Assembly (NCBI RefSeq): GCF_004683865.2
Contig: NZ_CP038439.1
Coordinates: 1,714,501-1,778,500 of the forward strand
DNA: 64,000 nucleotides
Direction of reading: 5' to 3'
Source of the DNA: Paracoccus liaowanqingii
Lineage (GTDB): Bacteria > Pseudomonadota > Alphaproteobacteria > Rhodobacterales > Rhodobacteraceae
Part shown: positions 55,916 through 64,000 of the stretch, piece after piece
Layout: each line of letters begins with the position of its first letter
Position numbering within the stretch: the first letter of the stretch is position 1
Made by a program: the position numbers and the translations under genes
Notes under the pieces: model-generated
Told to the model about the DNA's origin: nothing
The model's database searches: none
Seen by the model: the letters and a program-made list of their open reading frames with translations, nothing else

Positions 55916-57937
55916 ATGGATATCGCCGCCCGCCGCCTCGCCGATCCCGATCACTGGTCCTTGGCCAGCGCCATCCGCGTGCTGTCCATGGACGCCGTCG
56001 AGGCCGCGCAATCGGGCCATCCCGGCATGCCGATGGGCATGGCCGACGTGGCCACGGTGCTGTTCGGCAGGCATTTGACATTCGATGCCGCGGCGCCCAA
56101 CTGGTTCGACCGCGACCGCTTCGTGCTGTCGGCGGGGCACGGCTCGATGCTGATCTATGCGCTGCTGCATCTGACCGGCTACGAGCAGATGACGCTGGAC
56201 CAGATCCGCAACTTCCGCCAGCTGGGCGCGATCACGGCGGGCCATCCCGAATACGGCCATGTCGAGGGGGTCGAGACGACCACCGGCCCACTTGGCCAGG
56301 GCCTGGCCACCGCCGTCGGCATGGCCATCGCCGAGGAGGCGATGCGCGCCGAATTTGGCGCCGATCTGTGCGATCACCGCACCTGGGTCATCGCGGGCGA
56401 CGGCTGCCTGATGGAGGGGCTGAGCCACGAGGCCATCGCCTTGGCCGGCCACCAGCAGCTGGGCCGTCTGATCGTGCTGTGGGACAACAACGACATCACC
56501 ATCGACGGCCGCGTCAGCCTGTCCGACCGCACCGACCAGCGCGCGCGCTTCGCCGCCGCCGGCTGGCGGGTGCTGTCCTGCGACGGCCATGACGCCGCCG
56601 ACATCGACCGCGCCCTGACCGAGGCCGCCCGCAACGAGGGCCGTCCCGTGCTGGTCGACTGCAAGACGATCATCGGCTTCGGCGCGCCCGGCAAGGCCGA
56701 CAGCAGCAAGGCCCACGGCTCGCCCCTGGGGGCCGACGAGATCGCCGCCGCCCGCGCCGCCTTCGGCTGGAGCCACGCGCCCTTCGTCCTTCCCGACGAG
56801 GTCCTTGCCGCCTGGCGCGCGATCGGCCGGCGCGGCGCCCCGGCCCGCGCCGCCTGGAACGACCGCGTGGACGACCTGTCCGACGCCGACCGCCGCGAAT
56901 TCGCCCGCCGCATCGGATCCGACCCGCATCCGCGCCTCGATGCCCTGATCGACGCCTTCAAGGCGCAGACGCTGGAGAGTGCCCCGAAGATGGCGACCCG
57001 CAAGGCCAGCGAGAACGTGCTGGAGGTGCTGAATGCCGAGATGCCCGAGAATTTCGGCGGCTCGGCCGACCTCACCGGCTCGAACAACACCCGGACGGGC
57101 GGACAGGGGGTCTTCAGCCCCGAAAACCGCGCGGGCCGCTATCTGCACTACGGCATCCGCGAACACGGCATGGCGGCGGCCATGAACGGCATCTGGCTGC
57201 ATGGGGGCTTTCGGCCCTATGGTGGCACCTTCCTGACCTTCACCGATTACGCGCGCGGCGCGATGCGCCTGTCGGCGCTGATGGGCCTGCCGGTGGTCTA
57301 TGTGATGACCCATGACAGCATCGGCCTGGGCGAGGACGGACCCACCCACCAGCCGGTCGAGCATCTGGCCCTCTGCCGCGCCACCCCCAACACGCTGGTG
57401 CTGCGCCCCTGCGACCAGATCGAGACCGCCGAGGCCTGGCAGATCGCCCTGTCGCAGGACGCCACCCCCTCGGTCCTGGCCCTGTCGCGCCAGAACCTGC
57501 CCCTGCTGCGCCAGGAGGCGGGCGAGAACCTGTCGGCCCGGGGCGCCTATGTCCTGCGTGAGGCCTCGGGCGACGCCCCCCGGGTCATCCTGATGGCCAC
57601 CGGGTCCGAGGTCGAGATCGCCGTCGCCGCCCGCGAGGCGCTGGAGGCGCAGGGCATCGCCACCCGCGTCGTCTCGGTCCCGTCGATGGAGCTGTTCCGC
57701 GACCAGCCGCAGGACTATCGCGCGGCCGTCCTGCCGCGCGGCCCGGTCCGCATCGCCATCGAGGCCGCCATCCGCCAACCTTGGGACTGGCTGCTCTTGG
57801 GCGAGCGGGGATCCGAGGACCGCGCGGCCTTCATCGGGATGGAGGGCTTTGGCGCCTCGGGCCCCGCGCCCGAGCTCTACGAGGCGTTCGGCATCACGGC
57901 GGCGGCGGTCGCCGACCGCGCGGCGGCGCTTCTGTGA
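55916..57937 (+). CDS. tkt: Transketolase
   Basis: Thiamine-diphosphate enzyme that moves two-carbon units in the pentose phosphate pathway and supplies erythrose 4-phosphate for aromatic amino acid synthesis. The 673 residues show [100 protein letters not shown] and [21 protein letters not shown], all characteristic. AAGGAAC precedes the ATG. It stands alone between the CorC-like gene and a repeat. Confidence 0.97.
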   Translation: MDIAARRLADPDHWSLASAIRVLSMDAVEAAQSGHPGMPMGMADVATVLFGRHLTFDAAAPNWFDRDRFVLSAGHGSMLIYALLHLTGYEQMTLDQIRNFRQLGAITAGHPEYGHVEGVETTTGPLGQGLATAVGMAIAEEAMRAEFGADLCDHRTWVIAGDGCLMEGLSHEAIALAGHQQLGRLIVLWDNNDITIDGRVSLSDRTDQRARFAAAGWRVLSCDGHDAADIDRALTEAARNEGRPVLVDCKTIIGFGAPGKADSSKAHGSPLGADEIAAARAAFGWSHAPFVLPDEVLAAWRAIGRRGAPARAAWNDRVDDLSDADRREFARRIGSDPHPRLDALIDAFKAQTLESAPKMATRKASENVLEVLNAEMPENFGGSADLTGSNNTRTGGQGVFSPENRAGRYLHYGIREHGMAAAMNGIWLHGGFRPYGGTFLTFTDYARGAMRLSALMGLPVVYVMTHDSIGLGEDGPTHQPVEHLALCRATPNTLVLRPCDQIETAEAWQIALSQDATPSVLALSRQNLPLLRQEAGENLSARGAYVLREASGDAPRVILMATGSEVEIAVAAREALEAQGIATRVVSVPSMELFRDQPQDYRAAVLPRGPVRIAIEAAIRQPWDWLLLGERGSEDRAAFIGMEGFGASGPAPELYEAFGITAAAVADRAAALL

Positions 57938-57948
57938 GACGTGGGGAT

Positions 57949-58006
57949 GCCTCCGGCGGGGATATTTTCATGAAGAAGATACCCGTTCTTCTTCACTCGA
58001 ATATCC
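57949..58006. repeat. Dispersed intergenic repeat, copy 5 (two cores in inverted orientation)
   Basis: GGATATTTTCATGAAGAAGA (57960-57979) faces an inverted copy at 57987-58006 whose minus strand reads GGATATTCGAGTGAAGAAGA. Together they make a near-perfect palindrome with a 7-base centre, unlike other copies, which have one core beside a GC palindrome. It is in the gap between tkt and the EamA gene. Confidence 0.65.
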
Positions 58007-58022
58007 ACGGTCCGGCGCTCTG

Positions 58023-58967
58023 ATGCGGGTGCTTGCGCGGGGATTCGCGCTAATGGGGCGCGAGCGGGACGGGTTGCGGCAGCCGGGATCGGATCAGGCG
58101 CGCGGCATCGCCCTGCTGCTGGCCGCGATTCTGGGCTTCACGCTGATGGACGCGACGGCCAAGCACCTGACGCAGCTCTATCACCCCGCCCAAGTGGTCT
58201 GGGCGCGCTTCGTGGGCAACCTGCTGATCTTCGCGCTGATCTTTCGCGGGGCCATGCTGCCCTTGCTGCGCACCCGACAGCCGGGGACGCAATTCGCCCG
58301 GGCGCTGATGCAGCTGGGATCGGTGGTGCTGTTCTTCACCTCGCTGCAATATATCGGGCTGGCCGAGGCGACGGCGATCATGGACCTGAACCCGGTCCTG
58401 ATCACGCTTGGCGCGGCGCTTTTCCTGGGCGAGCGGATCGGGCCGCGCCGTCTGGCGGGGATCGGCGTGGCGCTGGTGGGCGCCATGCTGATCATCCGTC
58501 CCGGCCTGGGGGTGTTTCAGCCCGCGGCCCTCCTGCCGCTGGCCGGGGCCTTCACCTATGCGGCGGGGGCGCTGCTCACGCGGATCGTGCGGGCCGATTC
58601 GGTGGCGACCTCGGTCATGTGGTCGGCGGTCGTGGGCAGCATCGCGACCAGCCTTGTCGTGCCGTTCTTCTGGCAGCCGATCGCGATGGGCGACCTGTGG
58701 GCCTTTGCCTTGCTGGCCATCTTCGGGACCGCCAGCCAGTACCTGCTGGTCCGTGCCTTCAGCGCCGCCGAGGCGGGCGTGCTGGCGCCCTTCGGCTATA
58801 CCGGGCTGATCTGGGCGGGGATCTGGGGCTGGCTGTTCTTCGGGCAGCTGCCCGATCGGTGGACCATTGCCGGGGCTGCGGTTATCGTGGGCGCGGGCCT
58901 CTATGTCTGGTCGCGCGAGGCCCGCGCGACCCGGAAGGAACCATGCGCGACGACCGACCCCCGCTGA
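58023..58967 (+). CDS. EamA (DMT) family transporter
   Basis: A membrane protein of 314 residues with ten predicted helices in two EamA repeats (ALLLAAILGFTLMDATAKHLTQLYHPAQVVWARFVGNLL and FTYAAGALLTRIVRADSVATSVMWSAVVGSI). FFTSLQYIGLAEATAIMDLNPVLITLGAALFLGERIG is the conserved first-repeat end. The family moves amino acids, nucleotides or drugs; substrate unknown. Start may be 58023 or the ATG at 58053, which has GGGGA about nine bases upstream. The 3' end overlaps the next gene by 25 bases. Confidence 0.88.
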   Translation: MRVLARGFALMGRERDGLRQPGSDQARGIALLLAAILGFTLMDATAKHLTQLYHPAQVVWARFVGNLLIFALIFRGAMLPLLRTRQPGTQFARALMQLGSVVLFFTSLQYIGLAEATAIMDLNPVLITLGAALFLGERIGPRRLAGIGVALVGAMLIIRPGLGVFQPAALLPLAGAFTYAAGALLTRIVRADSVATSVMWSAVVGSIATSLVVPFFWQPIAMGDLWAFALLAIFGTASQYLLVRAFSAAEAGVLAPFGYTGLIWAGIWGWLFFGQLPDRWTIAGAAVIVGAGLYVWSREARATRKEPCATTDPR

Positions 58968-59812
58968 CCGACCGCCTGGCGAACGGGGCGTTCCTGACGC
59001 TCATGTCGCTCGCGCGCCTTTTGCCCTACGAGCGGCGGATCCCGGCCATGGGCTGGGCCTTCGCGCATGTCATCGCGCCCATCGCGGGCTGGCGGCGGCG
59101 CATCCGCGACAACCTAAGCCTGGCGCGCCCCGACCTGAGCGCGCCCGAGATCGAGGCGCTGGTGCGCGCGGTCCCCGACAATGCCGGGCGGTCGCTGGCC
59201 GAGATCTATTCGGGCGAGGAGTTCACCGCCCGCATCCGTGCCGCCGATCCGCTGGAGGGTCCGGGCCTGCCCGCGCTGGAGGCGGCGCTGGAGGAGAACC
59301 GTCCCGTCATCCTCGTCTGCGCGCATTTCGGCAATTACGACGCGATGCGGGCGGCCTTGGCCGGGCGGGGCTGGCCGGTGGGCGCCCTCTATCGCCCGAT
59401 GAACAACGAAGCGTTCAACCGCCATTACGTCCCCGCCATCACCGCCATCGCCGAGCCGCTGTTCCCGCGCGGCCGGTCGGGGCTGGCGGCGATGCTGCGC
59501 TTTCTGCGCGGCGGCGGCTGGCTGGCCTTGGGCTTCGACCAATTCGACCGCGAGGGGGCCGAGCTGCGCTTCTTCGACCTGCCCACCCGCACGGTGCTGA
59601 CGCCCGCTGAGCTGGCGCGGCGCTATGATGCGATGGTGGTGCCGGTCGCGGGCATCCGGCAGCCCGACGGTCTGTCGTTTCGGGTGCAGGTCGGCGCGCC
59701 GGTGGCGCTGGACGAGCCGCGTGCGATGATGCAGGCGCTGAACGACGATCTGGAGATGCTGGTGCGGCGCCACATGGACCAATGGTTCTGGGTCCATCGC
59801 CGCTGGAAGTGA
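58943..59812 (+). CDS. LpxL/HtrB-type lysophospholipid or lauroyl acyltransferase
   Basis: A 289-residue inner-membrane acyltransferase. The catalytic HxxxxD motif is HFGNYD within VILVCAHFGNYDAMRAALAGRGWPVGALYRPMNNEAFN, followed by GGGWLALGFDQFDREGAELRFFDLPTRTVLTPAELARRYDAMVVPV and the C-terminal MDQWFWVHRRWK, the pattern of the lipid A late acyltransferase family. It may add a secondary acyl chain to lipid A or act on another lysolipid. AAGGAA upstream sets 58943. It overlaps the EamA gene end, so the two are coupled. Confidence 0.9.
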   Translation: MRDDRPPLTDRLANGAFLTLMSLARLLPYERRIPAMGWAFAHVIAPIAGWRRRIRDNLSLARPDLSAPEIEALVRAVPDNAGRSLAEIYSGEEFTARIRAADPLEGPGLPALEAALEENRPVILVCAHFGNYDAMRAALAGRGWPVGALYRPMNNEAFNRHYVPAITAIAEPLFPRGRSGLAAMLRFLRGGGWLALGFDQFDREGAELRFFDLPTRTVLTPAELARRYDAMVVPVAGIRQPDGLSFRVQVGAPVALDEPRAMMQALNDDLEMLVRRHMDQWFWVHRRWK

Positions 59813-59815
59813 AAA

Positions 59816-59837
59816 GGCCCCGCGCGATGGCGGGGCC
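59816..59837 (-). terminator. Terminator between the acyltransferase gene and DAHP synthase gene
   Basis: GGCCCCGC and GCGGGGCC form a perfect 8-bp stem with a six-base loop. On the minus strand it is followed by TTTTC, so it is a rho-independent terminator for the DAHP synthase transcript; it also lies three bases past the stop of the plus-strand acyltransferase gene. Confidence 0.8.
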
Positions 59838-59845
59838 CTTCGGGA

Positions 59846-61255
59846 TCAGCCGGCGGCGGCGGTCTTGGCCGGGGCCGCATCCTCGCGCCGGGCGCGCAGT
59901 TCCTCGGCGACCAGGAAGGCCAGTTCCAGCGACTGGCTGGCGTTCAGGCGCGGGTCGCAGGCGGTGTGGTAGCGGTCGGACAGGTCCTCGTCGGTGACGG
60001 CGCGCACGCCGCCGGTGCATTCGGTCACGTCCTTGCCGGTCATCTCGAAATGCACGCCGCCGGGGATGGTGCCCTCGGCCTTGTGGACCGCGAAGAATTC
60101 CCGCACCTCGCGCAGGATCGAATCGAAGGCCCGCGTCTTGTAGCCGGTCGAGGACTTGATGACGTTGCCGTGCATCGGGTCGCAGGACCAGACGACATTG
60201 GCGCCCTCGTCCTTGACCGCCTGCACCAGACGCGGCAGGTGATCGCCCACCTTGCCCGCGCCGAAGCGCGCGATCAGGGTCAGGCGCCCGGCCTCGTTCT
60301 GGGGGTTCAGCTTCGCCATCAGCACCTTGAGGTCATCGGCGGTCGTCGTGGGGCCGCATTTCAGGCCGATGGGATTCTGCACGCCCCGGCAGAATTCGAC
60401 ATGCGCACCGTCGGGCTGGCGCGTGCGGTCGCCGATCCAGATCATGTGGCCCGAGCCCGCCACCGGCAGGCCGGTGGTCGAATCGATCCGGGCAAGGGCC
60501 TCTTCGTATTCCAGCAGCAGCGCCTCGTGGCTGGTGTAGAAATCGACCTTGGAGAGCTGGTGCGCGGTGTCGGAATTGACCCCCGCCGCCTGCATGAAGG
60601 CCATCGCGTCGCTGATGCGGCCCGCGATGTCGCGATAGCGCGCGGCCTCGGGGCCGCCCACGAAATCGGCGATCCAGCTTTGCACCCGCTGCATGTCCGC
60701 AAAGCCGCCGGTCGAGAAGGCGCGCAGCAGGTTCAGCGACGCCGCCGCCTGCGTATAGGCCGCCAGCATCCGCTGCGGATCGGGGATGCGGGAGTCCGGG
60801 GTGAAGTCGAAGCCGTTGATGATGTCGCCGCGATAGCTGGGCAGCTCGACCCCGTCCACGACCTCGGTGGGCGCGCTGCGCGGCTTGGCGAACTGGCCCG
60901 CCATGCGGCCGACCTTGACCACCGGCATCTGCGCGCCCCAGGTCAGCACCACGGCCATCTGCAGCAGCACCTTGAAGGTGTCGCGCAGGTTGTCGGCGCT
61001 GAACTCGCTGAAGCTTTCCGCGCAATCGCCGCCCTGCAGCAGGAAGCCGCGCCCGGCGCCGACCTCGGCCAGCTGCGCCTTCAGGCGCCGCGCCTCGCCC
61101 GCGAAGACCAGCGGCGGATAGCGCCGCAGCTGATCCTCGACCGCGCCGAGGGCGGCGGCATCGGTATAGTCGGGCATCTGGACGCGCGGATAGGCGCGCC
61201 AGCCGGCCTTGTCCCATGCGGGGGTGGCGGCGGTCTTGCGGATATCCTGCGTCAT
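59846..61255 (-). CDS. Class II 3-deoxy-7-phosphoheptulonate synthase
   Basis: First step of the shikimate pathway; condenses phosphoenolpyruvate and erythrose 4-phosphate to DAHP. The 469 residues match the plant-type (AroA II) family: [66 protein letters not shown], the metal-binding [21 protein letters not shown], and [18 protein letters not shown]. These enzymes lack the AroFGH-type core. AAACAG-type leader upstream shows no clear operator. Product feeds aroB in this window; E4P comes from transketolase, encoded 2 kb away. Confidence 0.95.
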   Translation of the reverse strand: MTQDIRKTAATPAWDKAGWRAYPRVQMPDYTDAAALGAVEDQLRRYPPLVFAGEARRLKAQLAEVGAGRGFLLQGGDCAESFSEFSADNLRDTFKVLLQMAVVLTWGAQMPVVKVGRMAGQFAKPRSAPTEVVDGVELPSYRGDIINGFDFTPDSRIPDPQRMLAAYTQAAASLNLLRAFSTGGFADMQRVQSWIADFVGGPEAARYRDIAGRISDAMAFMQAAGVNSDTAHQLSKVDFYTSHEALLLEYEEALARIDSTTGLPVAGSGHMIWIGDRTRQPDGAHVEFCRGVQNPIGLKCGPTTTADDLKVLMAKLNPQNEAGRLTLIARFGAGKVGDHLPRLVQAVKDEGANVVWSCDPMHGNVIKSSTGYKTRAFDSILREVREFFAVHKAEGTIPGGVHFEMTGKDVTECTGGVRAVTDEDLSDRYHTACDPRLNASQSLELAFLVAEELRARREDAAPAKTAAAG

Positions 61256-61414
61256 GGCCTGTGGCTCCTGTCAAACGGTGGCGACGGTATAGACGTGATC
61301 GGCGGTCAGGAAAAGGCCTTGCCGCCCCGTTGGGCAGGGCGCATCGCGGACCCTTGCCGCGGCGCGAAATCCCTGTTTGGGTGCCGGACGGACACGTTCG
61401 CAAAGACAGCCCCC

Positions 61415-62398
61415 ATGCCCTCCGACAGACCGCGCCGCTTCACCTTCCTGCTTCTGGACCGATTCACCATGCTGCCCTTCACGGCGGCGATCGAGCCGTT
61501 GCGGCTGGCCAACCGCGCCTCGGGCCGGGCGCTGTTCGACTGGCGGCTGGTGGGTCCCCAAGGCGACATGGCGACCTGCTCGAACGGCACGCGGGTGGCC
61601 GTGGACGGCGGCCTGGATGCGCTTGCCCCGGCGCCGGGGCGCGACGACGTGGTGATCGTCTGCGGCGGCACCGAGATCGCGCGCGAGGCCACTCGCCCCG
61701 TGCTGGCCTGGCTGCGCCGCCAGGCCCGCGGCGGACCCGCCCTGGGCGCCGTCTGCACCGGCACCTGGATCCTGGCCGAGGCCGGGCTGCTGGACGGGCG
61801 CAAGGCCACGATCCACTGGGAAAACCACGACGGCTTCGCCGAGGCCTTCCCGCAGGTCGACCTGTTCCGGTCGGTCTTCGTGCATGACGGCAACCGGCTG
61901 ACGGCGGCGGGGGGGACCAGTTCCATCGACCTGATGCTGCACCTGATCGCCGAGGCGCATGGCGACGCGCTGGCCGCCGACGTGGCCGACCAGATGCTGC
62001 ACACGGCGATCCGCACCGACCAGGACCGCCAGCGCCTGTCGATCCCCACCCGCATCGGCGTGCGCCATCCCCGCCTGGCCGCCGTGATCGCCCGGATGGA
62101 AAGCACCCTGGAAGAGCCGATTAGCCCCGCCCAGCTGGCCCTGGACGCGGGCATGTCCACCCGCCAGCTGGAACGCCTGTTCCGCCGCTATCTGAACCGC
62201 AGCCCCAAGCGCTACTACATGGAAACCCGGCTGGCCAGGGCCCGCAACCTGCTGATGCAGACCGAGATGTCGATCATCGAGATCGCGCTGGCCTCGGGCT
62301 TTTCCAGCCCCTCGCATTTCTCGAAATGCTACCGTGCCCAATATGGCAGCACCCCCTATCGCGAACGCGGGACCTCGGCCTCCGCCAGCCTCGGGTAA
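61415..62398 (+). CDS. GlxA family transcriptional regulator (DJ-1 + AraC domains)
   Basis: A 327-residue regulator with an N-terminal DJ-1/PfpI-like domain (RFTFLLLDRFTMLPFTAAIEPLRLANRASG, VVIVCGG, GAVCTGTWILAEAGLLDGRKATIHWENHDGFAEAFPQV) and a C-terminal AraC DNA-binding pair (EEPISPAQLALDAGMSTRQLERLFRRYLNRSPKRYYMETRLARARNLLMQTEMSIIEIALASGFSSPSHFSKCYRAQYGSTPYRER). This matches the GlxA/GbdR/ArgR-type family. The start at 61415 preserves the DJ-1 fold; the frame is open further up. Ligand unknown. Confidence 0.92.
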   Translation: MPSDRPRRFTFLLLDRFTMLPFTAAIEPLRLANRASGRALFDWRLVGPQGDMATCSNGTRVAVDGGLDALAPAPGRDDVVIVCGGTEIAREATRPVLAWLRRQARGGPALGAVCTGTWILAEAGLLDGRKATIHWENHDGFAEAFPQVDLFRSVFVHDGNRLTAAGGTSSIDLMLHLIAEAHGDALAADVADQMLHTAIRTDQDRQRLSIPTRIGVRHPRLAAVIARMESTLEEPISPAQLALDAGMSTRQLERLFRRYLNRSPKRYYMETRLARARNLLMQTEMSIIEIALASGFSSPSHFSKCYRAQYGSTPYRERGTSASASLG

Positions 62399-62406
62399 CC
62401 GCCTCT

Positions 62407-62421
62407 TAACCAAATGTTAAA
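62407..62421 (+). promoter_or_regulatory. CtrA-like box upstream of the Hint-domain gene
   Basis: TTAACCAAATGTTAA is a perfect TTAA-N7-TTAA site, the full recognition motif of the cell-cycle and gene-transfer regulator CtrA of alphaproteobacteria, followed by AC as in the extended motif. It is 76 bases before the Hint gene start and 9 bases after the GlxA-type gene stop. In a GC-rich genome such a site is unlikely by chance, but binding is not shown. Confidence 0.65.
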
Positions 62422-62496
62422 CTTCCGTTCATACCTTGTGGGCCGAGCCCCGCAGCTGCGGGATGCCCGCGTCCGGCCCCTCGAACGGAGATGCGC

Positions 62497-63621
62497 ATGT
62501 CCTATCAGATCACCGTCCTCACGCTTGCCGACAAGATCACCTCCGCCACCAACATGGGCAACTGGCGATGGGCACCCTGGACCGACAGGCAACCCATCGT
62601 CTTCAACGACCCGGTTCTGACCACGATCCACCTCAGCGATGACGACCCCGACTTCAACAGCAGCTATTACACGCCCGACGAGGACGACCAGAAGCTGCTG
62701 GAACCCGCCACCTTCGGCTATGGCGACGCGGCGGTGACCTATCCCGTCGGCACGGGTCTGGCAAATTTTCAGGGATCGATCATCGAGGGGCAGGATGGCA
62801 ACCAGTTCTTTGCCGTCTTCCCCCGCCTGCTGGTCCAGGGCGATTTCGGCGACGAGATCGGAGATCGCCATTCGGTGCTGATCTTTCCCCTCGCCCGCAG
62901 CATCGACGGCCAGACCGTCTTCCCTGACTTCACGCTGGATCAGACCTATACCTACATTTCGTTTCGCAACATCGGCATCCTGTCGGACTCCATGCCCTAT
63001 GCCGTGCCCTGCTTCGCCGAGGGGACGCTGATCCGCACCGACCGGGGCCCGCGCCCGATCCAGACCCTGCGCCCCGGCGACCGGGTGGCGACGCTGGATC
63101 ACGGGCCGCAGCCGATCCTGTGGCTGGGCCATCGCCGCATCGACGCCGCCCATCTGGACCTGCGCCCCCAGGACCGGCCTATCCGCATCGCCGCGGGTGC
63201 CTTGGGGCCGGGCCGTCCGGGCCGCGACATGCTGGTCTCGCCCCAGCACCGCATGCTGCTGCGCTCGGCCATCGCGGGCCGGATGCTGGGCTCCGAGGAG
63301 ACGCTGGTGGCCGCCCGCCATCTGATCGGCCAGCCGGGCATCGGCCTGCGCCGCGGCGACCGGCCGGTGACCTACTGGCATCTGCTCACGGGTCGCCACG
63401 AGGTGATCGAGGCCGAGGGCGCCTGGAGCGAAAGCCTCTATCCCGGCCCGATGGCACTGAATGCCTTCAGCCCCGGGCAGGTGGCCCAGATCCATGCCGC
63501 CCTGCCGCATCTGAGGACGGAGGGCGCGGGCCCCTTCGCGCGGCCGGTGCCCACCGGGCGCCAGGCCCGGCAGCTGCTGCAGCGTCACCTGCGCAACGCG
63601 AAACCCCTGGTCCGGGCCTAG
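62497..63621 (+). CDS. Hint (Hedgehog/intein) domain protein
   Basis: A 374-residue protein. Residues 1-170 are an acidic, beta-rich N-terminal region of unknown function. A Hint domain begins VPCFAEGTLIRTDRGPRPIQTLRPGDRVATLDHGPQPILWLG with the nucleophilic Cys172, followed by LVSPQHRMLL and further beta segments to about residue 320. Hint-2 type proteins are common in Rhodobacterales and are of unclear function; they may self-cleave. The ribosome-binding site GGAG fits the ATG at 62497 rather than 62491. Ends CTAG-overlapping with ftsY. Confidence 0.88.
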   Translation: MSYQITVLTLADKITSATNMGNWRWAPWTDRQPIVFNDPVLTTIHLSDDDPDFNSSYYTPDEDDQKLLEPATFGYGDAAVTYPVGTGLANFQGSIIEGQDGNQFFAVFPRLLVQGDFGDEIGDRHSVLIFPLARSIDGQTVFPDFTLDQTYTYISFRNIGILSDSMPYAVPCFAEGTLIRTDRGPRPIQTLRPGDRVATLDHGPQPILWLGHRRIDAAHLDLRPQDRPIRIAAGALGPGRPGRDMLVSPQHRMLLRSAIAGRMLGSEETLVAARHLIGQPGIGLRRGDRPVTYWHLLTGRHEVIEAEGAWSESLYPGPMALNAFSPGQVAQIHAALPHLRTEGAGPFARPVPTGRQARQLLQRHLRNAKPLVRA

Positions 63622-64000
63622 AGCCCGACCAGCGCCCGGGCGAAATCATCGGCATCGAAGGCGTCCAGATCGTCGATCTGCTCGCCCACGCCGATCGCAT
63701 GGATGGGCAGGCCGAAGCGGTCGGCCAGCGCCACCAGCACCCCGCCCCGCGCGGTCCCGTCCAGCTTGGTCATCACCAGGCCCGAGACATCGGCCAGCTT
63801 GCGGAAGGTCTCGACCTGGTTCAGCGCGTTCTGCCCGGTGGTGGCGTCCAGCACCAGAAGGGTGTTGTGCGGCGCCTCGGGATCCTTCTTTCGGATGACG
63901 CGGACGATCTTGGCCAGCTCCTCCATCAGGTCCTGGCGGTTCTGCAGCCGCCCCGCCGTGTCGATCATCAGCAGATCGGCGCCCTCGGCCTCGGCCCGCA
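63618..64000 (-). CDS. ftsY: Signal recognition particle receptor FtsY (3' part, runs off the window)
   Basis: The last 127 codons of an SRP-GTPase. LLMIDTAGRLQNRQDLMEELAKIVRVI is the DTAGR motif (G3), LLVLDATTGQNALNQ the interface-type segment, VMTKLDGTARGGVLVALADRFGLPIHAIGVGEQIDDLDAFDADDFARALVGL the TKLDG (G4), GVGE and C-terminal end. This is FtsY, not Ffh, because it ends right after FDADDFARALVGL with no M domain. The gene continues to the right of 64000. Its stop overlaps the Hint gene stop as CTAG. Confidence 0.95.
   Translation of the reverse strand, partial: RAEAEGADLLMIDTAGRLQNRQDLMEELAKIVRVIRKKDPEAPHNTLLVLDATTGQNALNQVETFRKLADVSGLVMTKLDGTARGGVLVALADRFGLPIHAIGVGEQIDDLDAFDADDFARALVGL

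Overview
The window is a compact, GC-rich chromosomal segment from an alphaproteobacterium of the Rhodobacteraceae, most likely Paracoccus or a close relative. The reasons are gene order and content: rplU-rpmA-GNAT, pyrH-frr-uppS-cdsA-dxr-rseP-bamA-skp, sdh next to mesaconyl-CoA hydratase and a malyl-CoA lyase homologue, then mdh-sucCD-sucAB-lpd as in Rhodobacter sphaeroides, plus a NaChBac-type sodium channel and a plant-type DAHP synthase. Genus is an inference from synteny; no marker gene is present. I saw no rRNA, tRNA, CRISPR array, prophage or insertion sequence. Coding density is very high and many genes overlap by 1-4 bases, so most transcripts are polycistronic.

Region by region. 1-1.7 kb: ribosomal protein operon (L21, L27, GNAT) on the minus strand. 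1.7-6.8 kb: zinc-ribbon metallopeptidase, an Uup-type ABC-F ATPase, a stand-alone Fe(III)-binding protein behind a striking inverted repeat, and a nucleoside hydrolase. 6.7-16.1 kb: the minus-strand envelope/isoprenoid/lipid operon pyrH, sodium channel, frr, uppS, cdsA, dxr, rseP, bamA, skp. 16.2-23.2 kb: miaA, an AraC regulator, rlmE-ppx/gppA, trkH and a secreted peptidoglycan-binding-like protein. 23.3-27 kb: glyQ, a small membrane protein, glyS (with an internal patch of foreign-looking codon use), then a strong bidirectional terminator.

27.2-46.8 kb is a carbon-metabolism island. Minus strand: TSUP transporter, mcl2-like lyase, NnrU, DUF1737, mch, then sdhC-sdhD-sdhA, two small lipoproteins, a sulfotransferase-like gene and sdhB. 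Plus strand: mdh, sucC, sucD, a lipoprotein, sucA, sucB (two lipoyl domains), a small unknown, a MAPEG protein and lpd. The sdh and suc promoter regions carry the same pair of TGTGATCACA palindromes 21 bp apart, which suggests one regulator controls both halves of the oxidative TCA branch together with the ethylmalonyl-CoA pathway genes.

46.8-64 kb: two convergent lytic transglycosylases, ssb, a leucine-dehydrogenase-like gene, aroB-aroK, a three-gene xerD cluster with two unknown membrane/secreted proteins, a CorC/HlyC family protein, transketolase, an EamA permease overlapping an LpxL-type acyltransferase, class II DAHP synthase, a GlxA-type regulator, a Hint-domain protein behind a perfect CtrA-like box, and the 3' end of ftsY.

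The observations most worth following are the shared operator pair in front of sdhC and sucC, the unexplained envelope genes embedded in the TCA operons, the CtrA-like box before the Hint-domain gene, the atypical segment in glyS, and a dispersed palindromic repeat family scattered between genes.
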